Part shown: positions 1 through 5,223 of the stretch, piece after piece
Position numbering within the stretch: the stretch's first letter is position 1
Layout of the letters: each line of letters opens with the position of its first letter
Source: Acidobacteria bacterium CG_4_9_14_3_um_filter_49_7
GTDB lineage: Bacteria; Acidobacteriota; Holophagae; Thermotomaculales; Thermotomaculaceae
Length of the DNA: 6,092 nucleotides
Direction: 5' to 3'
Assembly (NCBI GenBank): GCA_002789615.1
Contig: PFTO01000018.1
Coordinates: forward strand, 1 to 6,092
Made by a program: the position numbers and the translations under genes
The notes under the pieces: model-generated
Seen by the model: the letters and a program-made list of their open reading frames with translations, nothing else
What the model was told of the DNA's origin: nothing
The model's database searches: none

Positions 1-2
1 GT

Positions 3-27
3 CCTCCTTGGCTTTTCTGCCATTATA
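3..27 (-). promoter_or_regulatory. Possible promoter and SD of a divergent gene off the left edge
   Basis: On the minus strand the complement of 22-27 reads TATAAT, an exact sigma-70 -10 hexamer. The complement of 3-11 reads CCAAGGAGG, a near-perfect SD. If real, transcription would begin near position 15 and a minus-strand gene would start within a few bases of the left edge. No good -35 is visible: at 17-bp spacing the complement of 45-50 is TGTACC. An ATG at 23-21 on this strand would also stay open to the edge, but it overlaps the -10. The gene itself lies outside the window, so this is inference from signal placement only. Confidence 0.35.
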
Positions 28-68
28 GGACTCTCATTGCTTTTGGTACAGGTTTTGGGGGAAAGGTC

Positions 69-110
69 ACACACACTCGCACATTCACTCGCACTCTCTG
101 ACGCTTACGC
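69..110. repeat. Degenerate hexamer tandem tract upstream of pruA
   Basis: From 69 the sequence falls into 6-bp units: ACACAC, ACTCGC, ACATTC, ACTCGC, ACTCTC, then TGACGC and TTACGC. The repeated pair is ACTCGC (75-80 and 87-92). The tract lies between the left edge and the pruA -10 box. Reading it as protein in the pruA frame gives low-complexity sequence unlike any P5C dehydrogenase N-terminus, so it is not coding. A closely similar array lies at 2993-3016 in another intergenic region. Its function is unknown. Confidence 0.6.
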
Positions 111-150
111 AAAACGCCTCACTCCAAAATCATTGACTGTTCCGTCCTTC

Positions 151-156
151 TATACT
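151..156 (+). promoter_or_regulatory. Candidate -10 box (TATACT) for pruA
   Basis: TATACT at 151-156 lies 36 nt ahead of the pruA ATG. The same hexamer precedes the other two transcription units in the window at 33 and 36 nt. A TTGACT occurs at 133-138, but only 12 bp away, too close for a normal -35. At 16-17 bp spacing there is no -35 match, and the TGn extension seen at the other two boxes is absent. The promoter may therefore be weak or activator-dependent, which would fit an inducible catabolic gene, but that is inference. Confidence 0.4.
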
Positions 157-179
157 ACAGTGAACCCGTCAAGATTGCT

Positions 180-188
180 GGAGGAGGA
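180..188 (+). promoter_or_regulatory. Ribosome binding site that fixes the pruA start
   Basis: GGAGGAGGA ends 4 nt before ATG 193. This strong SD selects the ATG at 193 over the TTG at 37, which would add 52 residues of low-complexity sequence with no family counterpart. Confidence 0.85.
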
Positions 189-192
189 TAGT

Positions 193-1827
193 ATGGAAAA
201 CGGATTTTTCAAAGTCCCGACACCGGTAAATGAACCCATTAAGTCATACCGGCCGGGATCCCCTGAGCGAGAAAGCCTGAAGAATAAATTGAAAGAACTG
301 CGTTCCACGGAAATTGAGATTCCACTGATTATTGGCGGCAAAGAAATCCGCACCGGGAATACGGGCAAAGTCGTCATGCCCCACAAGCATTCCCATGTTC
401 TGGCCACCTATCACAAAGCGGGAGAAAAGGAAGTTTCCATGGCTGTGGACGCGGCAAATAAGGCCCGAAAAGACTGGGCCGCAATGCCCTGGGAACACCG
501 CACAGCCGTCTTTCTTCGCATGGGAGAACTGCTGGCGGGGCCCTACCGCGACCTGCTCAACGCATCCACTATGCTCAACCAGAGCAAGAATGCCTTTCAG
601 GCTGAAATAGATTCTGCCTGTGAGTTAATCGACTTCTTTCGATTCAATGCCAATTATGCATCACAGATTTATGGGGACCAACCCATGTATTCCCCCACGG
701 GCATGTGGAATCGCCTGGAACATCGGGGGCTTGAAGGCTTTATTTTTGCGGTTACACCGTTCAATTTTACATCCATCGCCGGAAATCTGCCCACCGCACC
801 GGTACTCATGGGCAATGTCTCCCTGTGGAAACCGGCATCGTCATCCGTTTTTTCAGGATATCAGCTGATGAAATTGTTCATGGAGGCAGGTATTCCTGAG
901 GGAGTCATCAACTTCATTCCCGGCTCCGGGGGACAAGTCGGCAATCCTGTACTAAGAAGCCCTTACCTCGCCGGTATCCATTTCACCGGCAGCACCGCCA
1001 CTTTCCAGAGCATGTGGAAAACCGTGGGAAATAATATCGCCAATTACAAGGCCTATCCCAGAATTGTCGGCGAAACCGGCGGAAAAGATTTCATCTTTGC
1101 CCACTCCTCCGCCCATCCGGATGAACTGGTAACCGCCATTGTCCGGGGATCATTTGAATACCAGGGACAGAAATGTTCCGCCGCTTCCCGTGCCTACATC
1201 CCCGAATCCCTTTGGTCAAAGATCAAAGACAAGCTTGTGGACACAATCAAGGGCCTGAAAATGGGAGATGTGGAAGACTTCAGCAACTTTGTCAATGCTG
1301 TTATTGACCGGGGTGCATACGAAACCATCAAGACCTACATCGACCACGCGAAAGCCGCGTCTGACGCTGAAATTCTGGTGGGTGGCACATGTGATGACAG
1401 CACCGGTTATTTCATAGAACCCACGGTCATTCTCACCGACAATCCCCACTTCAAAACCATTGAAGAAGAGATTTTTGGCCCTGTGATTACAATCTATGTG
1501 TACAAAGACAGTGAATTTGAAAAAACACTGGAACTCTGCAACACCACATCTCCCTACGCGCTGACCGGTGCCATCTTTGGCTATGACCGGGCGGCAGTGG
1601 TACAGGCGGAACGCGCCCTGATCCACGCCGCAGGGAACTTCTACATCAACGACAAACCCACTGGTGCGGTGGTCGGTCAGCAGCCATTCGGCGGCGGCAG
1701 GGCATCCGGTACCAACGACAAGGCTGGTTCAATGTTGAACCTGCTTCGTTGGGTGAGCCAGCGGACCATCAAAGAAACATTCAATCCGCCCCGGGATTAT
1801 CGTTATCCTTTTCTTGAGAAAGAATAG
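193..1827 (+). CDS. pruA: L-glutamate gamma-semialdehyde (1-pyrroline-5-carboxylate) dehydrogenase
   Basis: This is a 544-residue aldehyde dehydrogenase of the ALDH4 family. It oxidises glutamate-5-semialdehyde, formed from P5C, to glutamate with NAD+. That is the second step of proline breakdown, and the enzyme is expected in the cytosol. Visible motifs are TPFNFT (188-193), the conserved Lys213 in WKP, GSTATF (266-271), the general-base Glu294 in GETGGKD, the nucleophile Cys328 in GQKCSAASR, and EEIFGP (425-430). The 34-residue spacing between Glu and Cys is that of ALDH4A1. The length and the N-terminal segment before the catalytic fold match the standalone mitochondrial-type enzyme, not the PutA fusion; no proline dehydrogenase domain is attached. 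The ATG at 193 is chosen for its strong SD. The frame stays open upstream to position 1, but that stretch is repeat-rich. The gene stands alone and ends at a clear terminator. No proline dehydrogenase gene is visible nearby. The family call is secure. Confidence 0.96.
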   Translation: MENGFFKVPTPVNEPIKSYRPGSPERESLKNKLKELRSTEIEIPLIIGGKEIRTGNTGKVVMPHKHSHVLATYHKAGEKEVSMAVDAANKARKDWAAMPWEHRTAVFLRMGELLAGPYRDLLNASTMLNQSKNAFQAEIDSACELIDFFRFNANYASQIYGDQPMYSPTGMWNRLEHRGLEGFIFAVTPFNFTSIAGNLPTAPVLMGNVSLWKPASSSVFSGYQLMKLFMEAGIPEGVINFIPGSGGQVGNPVLRSPYLAGIHFTGSTATFQSMWKTVGNNIANYKAYPRIVGETGGKDFIFAHSSAHPDELVTAIVRGSFEYQGQKCSAASRAYIPESLWSKIKDKLVDTIKGLKMGDVEDFSNFVNAVIDRGAYETIKTYIDHAKAASDAEILVGGTCDDSTGYFIEPTVILTDNPHFKTIEEEIFGPVITIYVYKDSEFEKTLELCNTTSPYALTGAIFGYDRAAVVQAERALIHAAGNFYINDKPTGAVVGQQPFGGGRASGTNDKAGSMLNLLRWVSQRTIKETFNPPRDYRYPFLEKE

Positions 1828-1887
1828 CAAAAATCGGGGTGGGTACGAGATACCATCCTGATTCAACTTCGCGGCAAAATGCAACCG

Positions 1888-1920
1888 AACCGGGTTCTGA
1901 AAAAGAGCCCGGTTTTTTTT
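1888..1920 (+). terminator. Intrinsic terminator of pruA
   Basis: The arms are AACCGGGTTCT (1888-1898) and AGAGCCCGGTT (1904-1914). They form an 11-bp stem with one G-U pair and a GAAAA loop. A run of eight T residues (1913-1920) follows. It lies 60 nt after the pruA stop. On the opposite strand the hairpin is not followed by T residues, so it serves pruA rather than the convergent exporter gene, for which I see no terminator of its own. Confidence 0.92.
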
Positions 1921-1940
1921 GTGTCAACTCATAGAAATTA

Positions 1941-2873
1941 TTATTTTGAAGAGGACAGTTTTCCCCTGTAGGTTGTAATGAGAATTACTGCCAGAACAAT
2001 AACGACAGCAGCTACAAAAATCCGGCTGTTCAACACCTCTCCCGCAAGCGCCCATCCCAGAAAAACGGCAAGGACAGGATTTACGTACGCATAAGTGGAT
2101 ACCCGTGCAGGAGACGCATTCTTCAGGAGCCAGATGTAAGCAGGGAAAGCAATCAGCGATCCAAATACAATTAAATAGGCCACCGACAACAGGGAGCGAA
2201 GGGATGCCGCCGCAAGATTCAGACGGTACCACTCACCTGTAAGTGTCCCGGCGAGGATCAGCAGGGCACCGCCGGTGAGCATTTCCATTGCCGTAGCAAG
2301 GAGCGATTCCGGCGGCATCGGCCCGCTGCGGGAATACAGAGAACCGAACGACCACAAAATACTGGCAAACAACAGAACCGCCGCACCGACAGGATCCACG
2401 CGGAATGCGTTTGTCAACGCAAAGGGGTTTACCAGGAGGACAATTCCAAAAAAACCGATAACCACACCAATCCAGACCTGCGTGGTAGGACGCTCACCAC
2501 CGGGACTCATCCAGTGGAACAGGACCATCCACATCGGAACCGTGGCAATCATCAGGGCCGTAATCCCCGACGGTACAATTTGCTCCGCCCAGACCACGCC
2601 GCCATTCCCGCCCAGAAGCAACAGCCCGCCCACAATGGCGGTTGATCGCCAATGACGAAGAGTGGGCCGATTCGCTCCCCGCGCCCGCATCCAGACATAG
2701 AGAAATACACCGGCAATCAGGAAACGAATACCCGCCATCAGAAATGGCGGCAGCGTCTCCACCGCAAACCGGATTGCCAGGTAGGTCGAACTCCAAATCA
2801 GATACACCAATCCGAACGCAATCACCAGTTCCGTCGTTTTCACAGCAGTAGATTCAGCATGCTTATCGTTCAA
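1941..2873 (-). CDS. yedA: DMT/EamA-family exporter, YedA-like inner-membrane protein
   Basis: This is a 310-residue, very hydrophobic protein of the drug/metabolite transporter superfamily, with about ten predicted membrane helices (roughly 14-36, 44-62, 76-97, 101-121, 131-149, 162-180, 190-211, 226-249, 260-280, 285-301) arranged as two EamA repeats. Features shared with E. coli YedA, compared from memory, are the first-helix motif WSSTYLAIR (27-35), AGIRF (47-51), a GGNGG segment followed by WAEQ (88-98), PSGITAL (101-107), EMLTGG (197-202) and YAYVNPVLAVFLG (261-273). Such proteins are thought to export amino acids or other small metabolites; the substrate cannot be read from the sequence. 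The start is TTG at 2873, preceded by GGAG at 2883-2880 on this strand. The next in-frame ATG (Met46) would delete the first helix. The gene is convergent with pruA and divergent from ffh. Family call certain; orthology to yedA likely. Confidence 0.9.
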   Translation of the reverse strand: MNDKHAESTAVKTTELVIAFGLVYLIWSSTYLAIRFAVETLPPFLMAGIRFLIAGVFLYVWMRARGANRPTLRHWRSTAIVGGLLLLGGNGGVVWAEQIVPSGITALMIATVPMWMVLFHWMSPGGERPTTQVWIGVVIGFFGIVLLVNPFALTNAFRVDPVGAAVLLFASILWSFGSLYSRSGPMPPESLLATAMEMLTGGALLILAGTLTGEWYRLNLAAASLRSLLSVAYLIVFGSLIAFPAYIWLLKNASPARVSTYAYVNPVLAVFLGWALAGEVLNSRIFVAAVVIVLAVILITTYRGKLSSSK

Positions 2874-2879
2874 CCCTCA

Positions 2880-2883
2880 CTCC
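2880..2883 (-). promoter_or_regulatory. Ribosome binding site supporting the TTG start of the exporter
   Basis: On the minus strand GGAG (2883-2880) is followed by TGAGGG and then TTG at 2873, a normal 6-nt spacing. There is no in-frame ATG until residue 46, and the GTG at residue 11 has no SD, so TTG is the most reasonable start. Confidence 0.65.
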
Positions 2884-2906
2884 ATAATCCAATTTATCAG
2901 CGCCCC

Positions 2907-2915
2907 AGTATAGCA
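2907..2915 (-). promoter_or_regulatory. Extended -10 promoter of the exporter gene
   Basis: The minus strand reads TGCTATACT at 2915-2907, an extended -10 (TGn + TATACT), 33 nt ahead of the TTG start. No convincing -35 exists at 16-18 bp spacing; that position is occupied by an AGTTTR hexamer tract (2930-2947). Extended -10 promoters can work without a good -35. The predicted transcription start is near 2900. Confidence 0.6.
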
Positions 2916-2929
2916 GAAAAGAAGAATCC

Positions 2930-2947
2930 AGTTTGAGTTTAAGTTTG
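2930..2947. repeat. AGTTTR hexamer x3
   Basis: AGTTTG, AGTTTA and AGTTTG lie head to tail. The tract occupies the position where the -35 element of the divergent exporter promoter would lie. Confidence 0.6.
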
Positions 2948-2992
2948 ATTGAAGATGGGGAACAGATTGGCTTTGTTTCTCGTCTTTCTTGA

Positions 2993-3016
2993 ACTCACAC
3001 TTTCACTCACACTTCC
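2993..3016. repeat. ACTCAC/ACTTYC hexamer tract
   Basis: Four 6-bp units, ACTCAC, ACTTTC, ACTCAC and ACTTCC, form two 12-bp copies differing at one base. Aligned with 75-98 upstream of pruA, the same alternating pattern is seen (ACTCGC, ACATTC, ACTCGC, ACTCTC), with about 19 of 24 positions identical. The two tracts are nearly 3 kb apart, in different intergenic regions and in the same orientation. Confidence 0.65.
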
Positions 3017-3191
3017 TGCCAACCACTCCGAAAAGGCAAATCTGAATCTGAGTCCGGCCCTTCGGACAGTGCAAGTTTGGTACCTGGTTCCATCTTATTA
3101 AGCAACCTGGCCGTCCCCGTCCGTTTCCCTGCTAGCCACTGTTCACAAATCACCGAGGCAAAGCCGCCATGCCATTCCCTGTTTCTTTCTT

Positions 3192-3219
3192 ACAGAACAC
3201 AGAAAACTGAACACAGAAC
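3192..3219. repeat. ACAGAAC heptamer x4
   Basis: Consecutive 7-bp units are ACAGAAC (3192), ACAGAAA (3199), ACTGAAC (3206) and ACAGAAC (3213). Equivalently, a 14-bp unit at 3195-3208 recurs at 3209-3222 with one mismatch. The tract ends 37 bp before the ffh -35 box. Function unknown. Confidence 0.65.
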
Positions 3220-3224
3220 ACTCC

Positions 3225-3238
3225 GGGCCTTTTGGCCC
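3225..3238. other. Small GC hairpin upstream of the ffh promoter
   Basis: GGGCC (3225-3229), a TTTT loop, then GGCCC (3234-3238). No T-run follows on the plus strand, so it is not a canonical terminator for leftover upstream transcription. It lies directly after the heptamer tract. Confidence 0.35.
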
Positions 3239-3256
3239 AGAATCCCCGATTTCCAG

Positions 3257-3284
3257 TTGACAGACGGGGGTTTATTGCTATACT
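3257..3284 (+). promoter_or_regulatory. Sigma-70-type promoter of the ffh operon
   Basis: A perfect -35 TTGACA (3257-3262) and TATACT (3279-3284) are separated by 16 bp. TGC immediately before the -10 makes it an extended -10 as well. The expected transcription start is near 3291, giving a leader of about 30 nt before the ffh ATG. It is the strongest promoter in the window, as expected for an operon of translation genes. Confidence 0.85.
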
Positions 3285-3320
3285 TGGTCACTGTACGTTT
3301 AAGGGAGATTTTGTGCCATT

Positions 3321-4673
3321 ATGTTTGAACAACTGACTGACAAGCTAAACCACGCATTCCGGACAATCCGGGGCGCGGCGCGGCTGACTGAAAAAAATGT
3401 TTCCGATGCCCTGAAGGAAATCCGGATGGCGCTTCTGGAAGCAGACGTCAACTTCAAAATCGTCAAGGAATTCACCGCTTCCATCAAGGAAATGGCGCTG
3501 GGGATGGATGTGTCCAAGGCACTGAATCCTGGGCAGCAGTTTGTGAAGATCGTCCATGATGAACTGGTGAAAATCCTTGGTTCTGAAGCGGAAGATCTCA
3601 TCATCGACAGCAAAAAACTGAACATCATTATGCTCGTGGGACTACAGGGCTCCGGTAAAACAACGTCAGCGGGAAAACTGGCCATGCACTTGAAAAATAA
3701 GGGCTGGTTCCCCTTCCTGGTACCGGCGGATGTTTACCGTCCGGCTGCCATTGACCAGCTAAAAGTGGTAGCGGAAGCTGTTAATGTTCCTGTTTTTGGG
3801 GCCGGTGACGATCACGACCCCGTATCAATTGCAAAAAGAGCGGTAAAGGAAGCCGAGGGCCGAGGATTGAACGTGGTAATTCTGGATACTGCCGGGCGTC
3901 TTCATATTGATGATGAGCTAATGCAGGAACTGAAGGACATCAACAAGGCCGTTTCACCTACTGAAATCCTGTTTACTATTGATTCCATGACCGGACAGGA
4001 TGCCGTCAAGTCAGCCGCTGCTTTCAGCAATGAATTGGAGTTGACAGGCGTAATTCTGACAAAACTGGACGGAGACGCACGGGGTGGTGCCGCGCTTTCT
4101 GTCAAGCATGTCACCGGTAAGCCTATCAAATTTGCCGGCGTCGGTGAAAAATATGACGAATTCGATCTGTTTTATCCCGACAGAATGGCGTCCCGAATCC
4201 TCGGCATGGGCGACATGCTTTCCCTCATTGAGAAAGCCCAGGATGTTGTGGATGAGAAAGAAGCCGAGCAGCTTCAGAAAAGAATTTCAAAAAACCAGTT
4301 TTCTCTGGAAGATTTCAGGAAGCAACTGGTGCAGATTAAGAAGATGGGGTCCATGGAAAAGATACTTTCGATGGTACCGGGAATGTCCCAGGTCAAGAAC
4401 GCGTCCAAAATGATGGATGACAAGAAGATGGTTCACATGGAAGCCATTATCAATTCGATGACTCCCAGAGAACGCGTTAACCATATCATTATCAACGGGA
4501 AACATCGCAGGCGGATTGCCAGGGGAAGTGGTCGACCGATTCAGGAAGTCAACGCCCTCCTAAAGCAGTTTGTTAAAATGCGCAAGATGATGAAACAATT
4601 GTCTAACCCATCGGTTCTTGGTAAAATGAAGACTATGAAAAAGATGAGGAATATGAATCTTCCTTTTCAATAA
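3321..4673 (+). CDS. ffh: Signal recognition particle GTPase Ffh (SRP54)
   Basis: This 450-residue protein binds signal sequences of nascent membrane proteins and, with SRP RNA and FtsY, brings ribosomes to the translocon. The N-terminal helical bundle spans about 1-95. The G domain carries the P-loop GLQGSGKTT (107-115), DVYRPAA (137-143), DTAGR (189-193), TKLD (247-250) and GVGEK (273-277). The M domain begins near 320, is rich in methionine, and contains the SRP-RNA-binding segment RIARGSGR (398-405) followed by EVNALLKQF. Length and domain order are normal, and the M-domain tail (KMKTMKKMRNMN) is intact. The ATG at 3321 gives the usual MFEQL start; the nearest SD, AAGGGAGA (3301-3308), is 12 nt away, slightly long. 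It is the first gene of the operon. No ylxM precedes it and no SRP RNA gene is nearby. rpsP follows 15 nt after the stop. Confidence 0.98.
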   Translation: MFEQLTDKLNHAFRTIRGAARLTEKNVSDALKEIRMALLEADVNFKIVKEFTASIKEMALGMDVSKALNPGQQFVKIVHDELVKILGSEAEDLIIDSKKLNIIMLVGLQGSGKTTSAGKLAMHLKNKGWFPFLVPADVYRPAAIDQLKVVAEAVNVPVFGAGDDHDPVSIAKRAVKEAEGRGLNVVILDTAGRLHIDDELMQELKDINKAVSPTEILFTIDSMTGQDAVKSAAAFSNELELTGVILTKLDGDARGGAALSVKHVTGKPIKFAGVGEKYDEFDLFYPDRMASRILGMGDMLSLIEKAQDVVDEKEAEQLQKRISKNQFSLEDFRKQLVQIKKMGSMEKILSMVPGMSQVKNASKMMDDKKMVHMEAIINSMTPRERVNHIIINGKHRRRIARGSGRPIQEVNALLKQFVKMRKMMKQLSNPSVLGKMKTMKKMRNMNLPFQ

Positions 4674-4688
4674 CGGAGGTAACAGAAA

Positions 4689-4928
4689 ATGATTGCAATT
4701 CGTCTCAAGAGAATGGGCAGAAAGAAAAATCCCTTTTATCGCATCGTGGTGTCGGAAGACAGCAACACACCCACCGGTCGCTTTGTGGAAGAAATCGGCC
4801 ACTACGATCCACTGGCCCGCCCGGTGGAGCTTAAGATTGACAAGGAAAAGGCCATGCGCTGGCTGCAGGAAGGGGCAAAGGTCTCGGACACGGTAAAATC
4901 TCTTTTCAAAAAGGAAAACATCGGTTAG
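4689..4928 (+). CDS. rpsP: 30S ribosomal protein bS16
   Basis: This 79-residue protein binds 16S rRNA in the body of the small subunit and is needed for 30S assembly. The N-terminus IRLKRMGRKKNPFYRIVV and the following GRFVEEIGHYDPL are the family signature, and the C-terminal WLQEGAKVSDTV is also typical. The length is normal. GGAGGT (4675-4680), just after the ffh stop, gives an ideal 8-nt spacing to ATG 4689. It is co-transcribed with ffh upstream and khpA downstream. A 58-nt gap follows the stop, the longest in the operon; I see no terminator or strong hairpin in it. Confidence 0.98.
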   Translation: MIAIRLKRMGRKKNPFYRIVVSEDSNTPTGRFVEEIGHYDPLARPVELKIDKEKAMRWLQEGAKVSDTVKSLFKKENIG

Positions 4929-4974
4929 AATGTCATCAAGATAATTGTCATGGGTAGGGATTCCTGTAAAAGCT

Positions 4975-4981
4975 AAGGAGG
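4975..4981 (+). promoter_or_regulatory. Ribosome binding site that fixes the khpA start
   Basis: AAGGAGG ends 5 nt before ATG 4987. It rules out the upstream in-frame TTG at 4945, which would add 14 residues absent from the family. Confidence 0.85.
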
Positions 4982-4986
4982 AAGGC

Positions 4987-5217
4987 ATGAAAGATCTGAT
5001 GGTAGCAATTGCCAAAGCGTTGGTGGATAATCCCGAACAGGTGGAAGTAACGGAAATTGAAGGTGAACAGACAACCGTTCTTGAGTTGCGGGTAGCGCAG
5101 GAAGACTTGGGAAAGGTAATTGGCAAACAGGGCAGAACGGCCCGGGCTGTCAGAACAATTCTGAATGCGTCCGGGATGAAGTTAAAGAAAAGATTCGTTC
5201 TGGAAATTCTCGAATAG
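4987..5217 (+). CDS. khpA: KH-domain RNA-binding protein KhpA (YlqC)
   Basis: This is a 76-residue single-KH-domain protein. The core GKVIGKQGRTARAVRTILNA (42-61) contains the GxxG loop GKQG (46-49) that contacts single-stranded RNA, and the start MKDLMVAIAKALVDNPEQV is the classic KhpA N-terminus. In Gram-positive bacteria KhpA pairs with KhpB/Jag and affects cell division and RNA metabolism; whether it does so here cannot be told. Its place between rpsP and rimM is conserved in many phyla and supports a ribosome-linked role. ATG 4987 is chosen over TTG 4945 because of the SD at 4975-4981. The stop TAG (5215-5217) is in the same frame as rimM, whose ATG follows after only two codons, CCC and TGG. 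Confidence 0.96.
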   Translation: MKDLMVAIAKALVDNPEQVEVTEIEGEQTTVLELRVAQEDLGKVIGKQGRTARAVRTILNASGMKLKKRFVLEILE

Positions 5218-5223
5218 CCCTGG

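Larger units (their letters stand above)
2874..3320. other. 447-bp divergent intergenic region without a gene
   Basis: This region separates the exporter start from the ffh start. It holds the two facing promoters, at 2907-2915 (-) and 3257-3284 (+). Between them are short tandem repeats: AGTTTR x3 (2930-2947), ACTCAC/ACTTYC x4 (2993-3016), AATCTG x2 (3039-3050), CCGTCC x2 (3111-3122) and a heptamer x4 (3192-3219). There are also small hairpins at 3052-3067 (GTCCG/CGGAC) and 3225-3238. Open frames here, such as the one from 3077 to 3328, have no recognisable protein or SD. I looked for a tRNA T-arm and for the conserved SRP RNA tetraloop region (ffs) because ffh is adjacent; neither is present. 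Confidence 0.7.

Noticed and set aside
41..57. Similarity of TTTTGGTACAGGTT (41-54) to TTTGGTACCTGGTT near 3076-3089 as a second shared intergenic motif
   Set aside because: It needs a gap and covers only about a dozen bases; this is within chance for a pair of intergenic regions.
133..156. TTGACT (133-138) with TATACT (151-156) as a complete pruA promoter
   Set aside because: The spacing is 12 bp, too short for sigma-70. Only the -10 box is retained as a candidate.
37..192. N-terminal extension of pruA from TTG 37, in a frame open from position 1 and starting with a hydrophobic stretch
   Set aside because: The strong SD and ATG at 193 give the family length. The extension is built from the hexamer tract and has no SD at its TTG. 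About 64 stop-free codons can occur by chance.
1836..1857. Imperfect hairpin around GGTGGGTA / TACCATCC after pruA
   Set aside because: Two internal mismatches and no T-run. The real terminator is the stem at 1888-1914.
2874..3320. SRP RNA (ffs) gene or a tRNA next to ffh
   Set aside because: The conserved GGAAG-type SRP RNA tip and a tRNA T-arm or acceptor pairing are absent; the hairpins seen are only 5 bp.
3077..3328. Possible small gene of 83 codons in the intergenic region
   Set aside because: It runs through the tandem repeat, the ffh promoter and the ffh start, has no SD and shows no recognisable domain.
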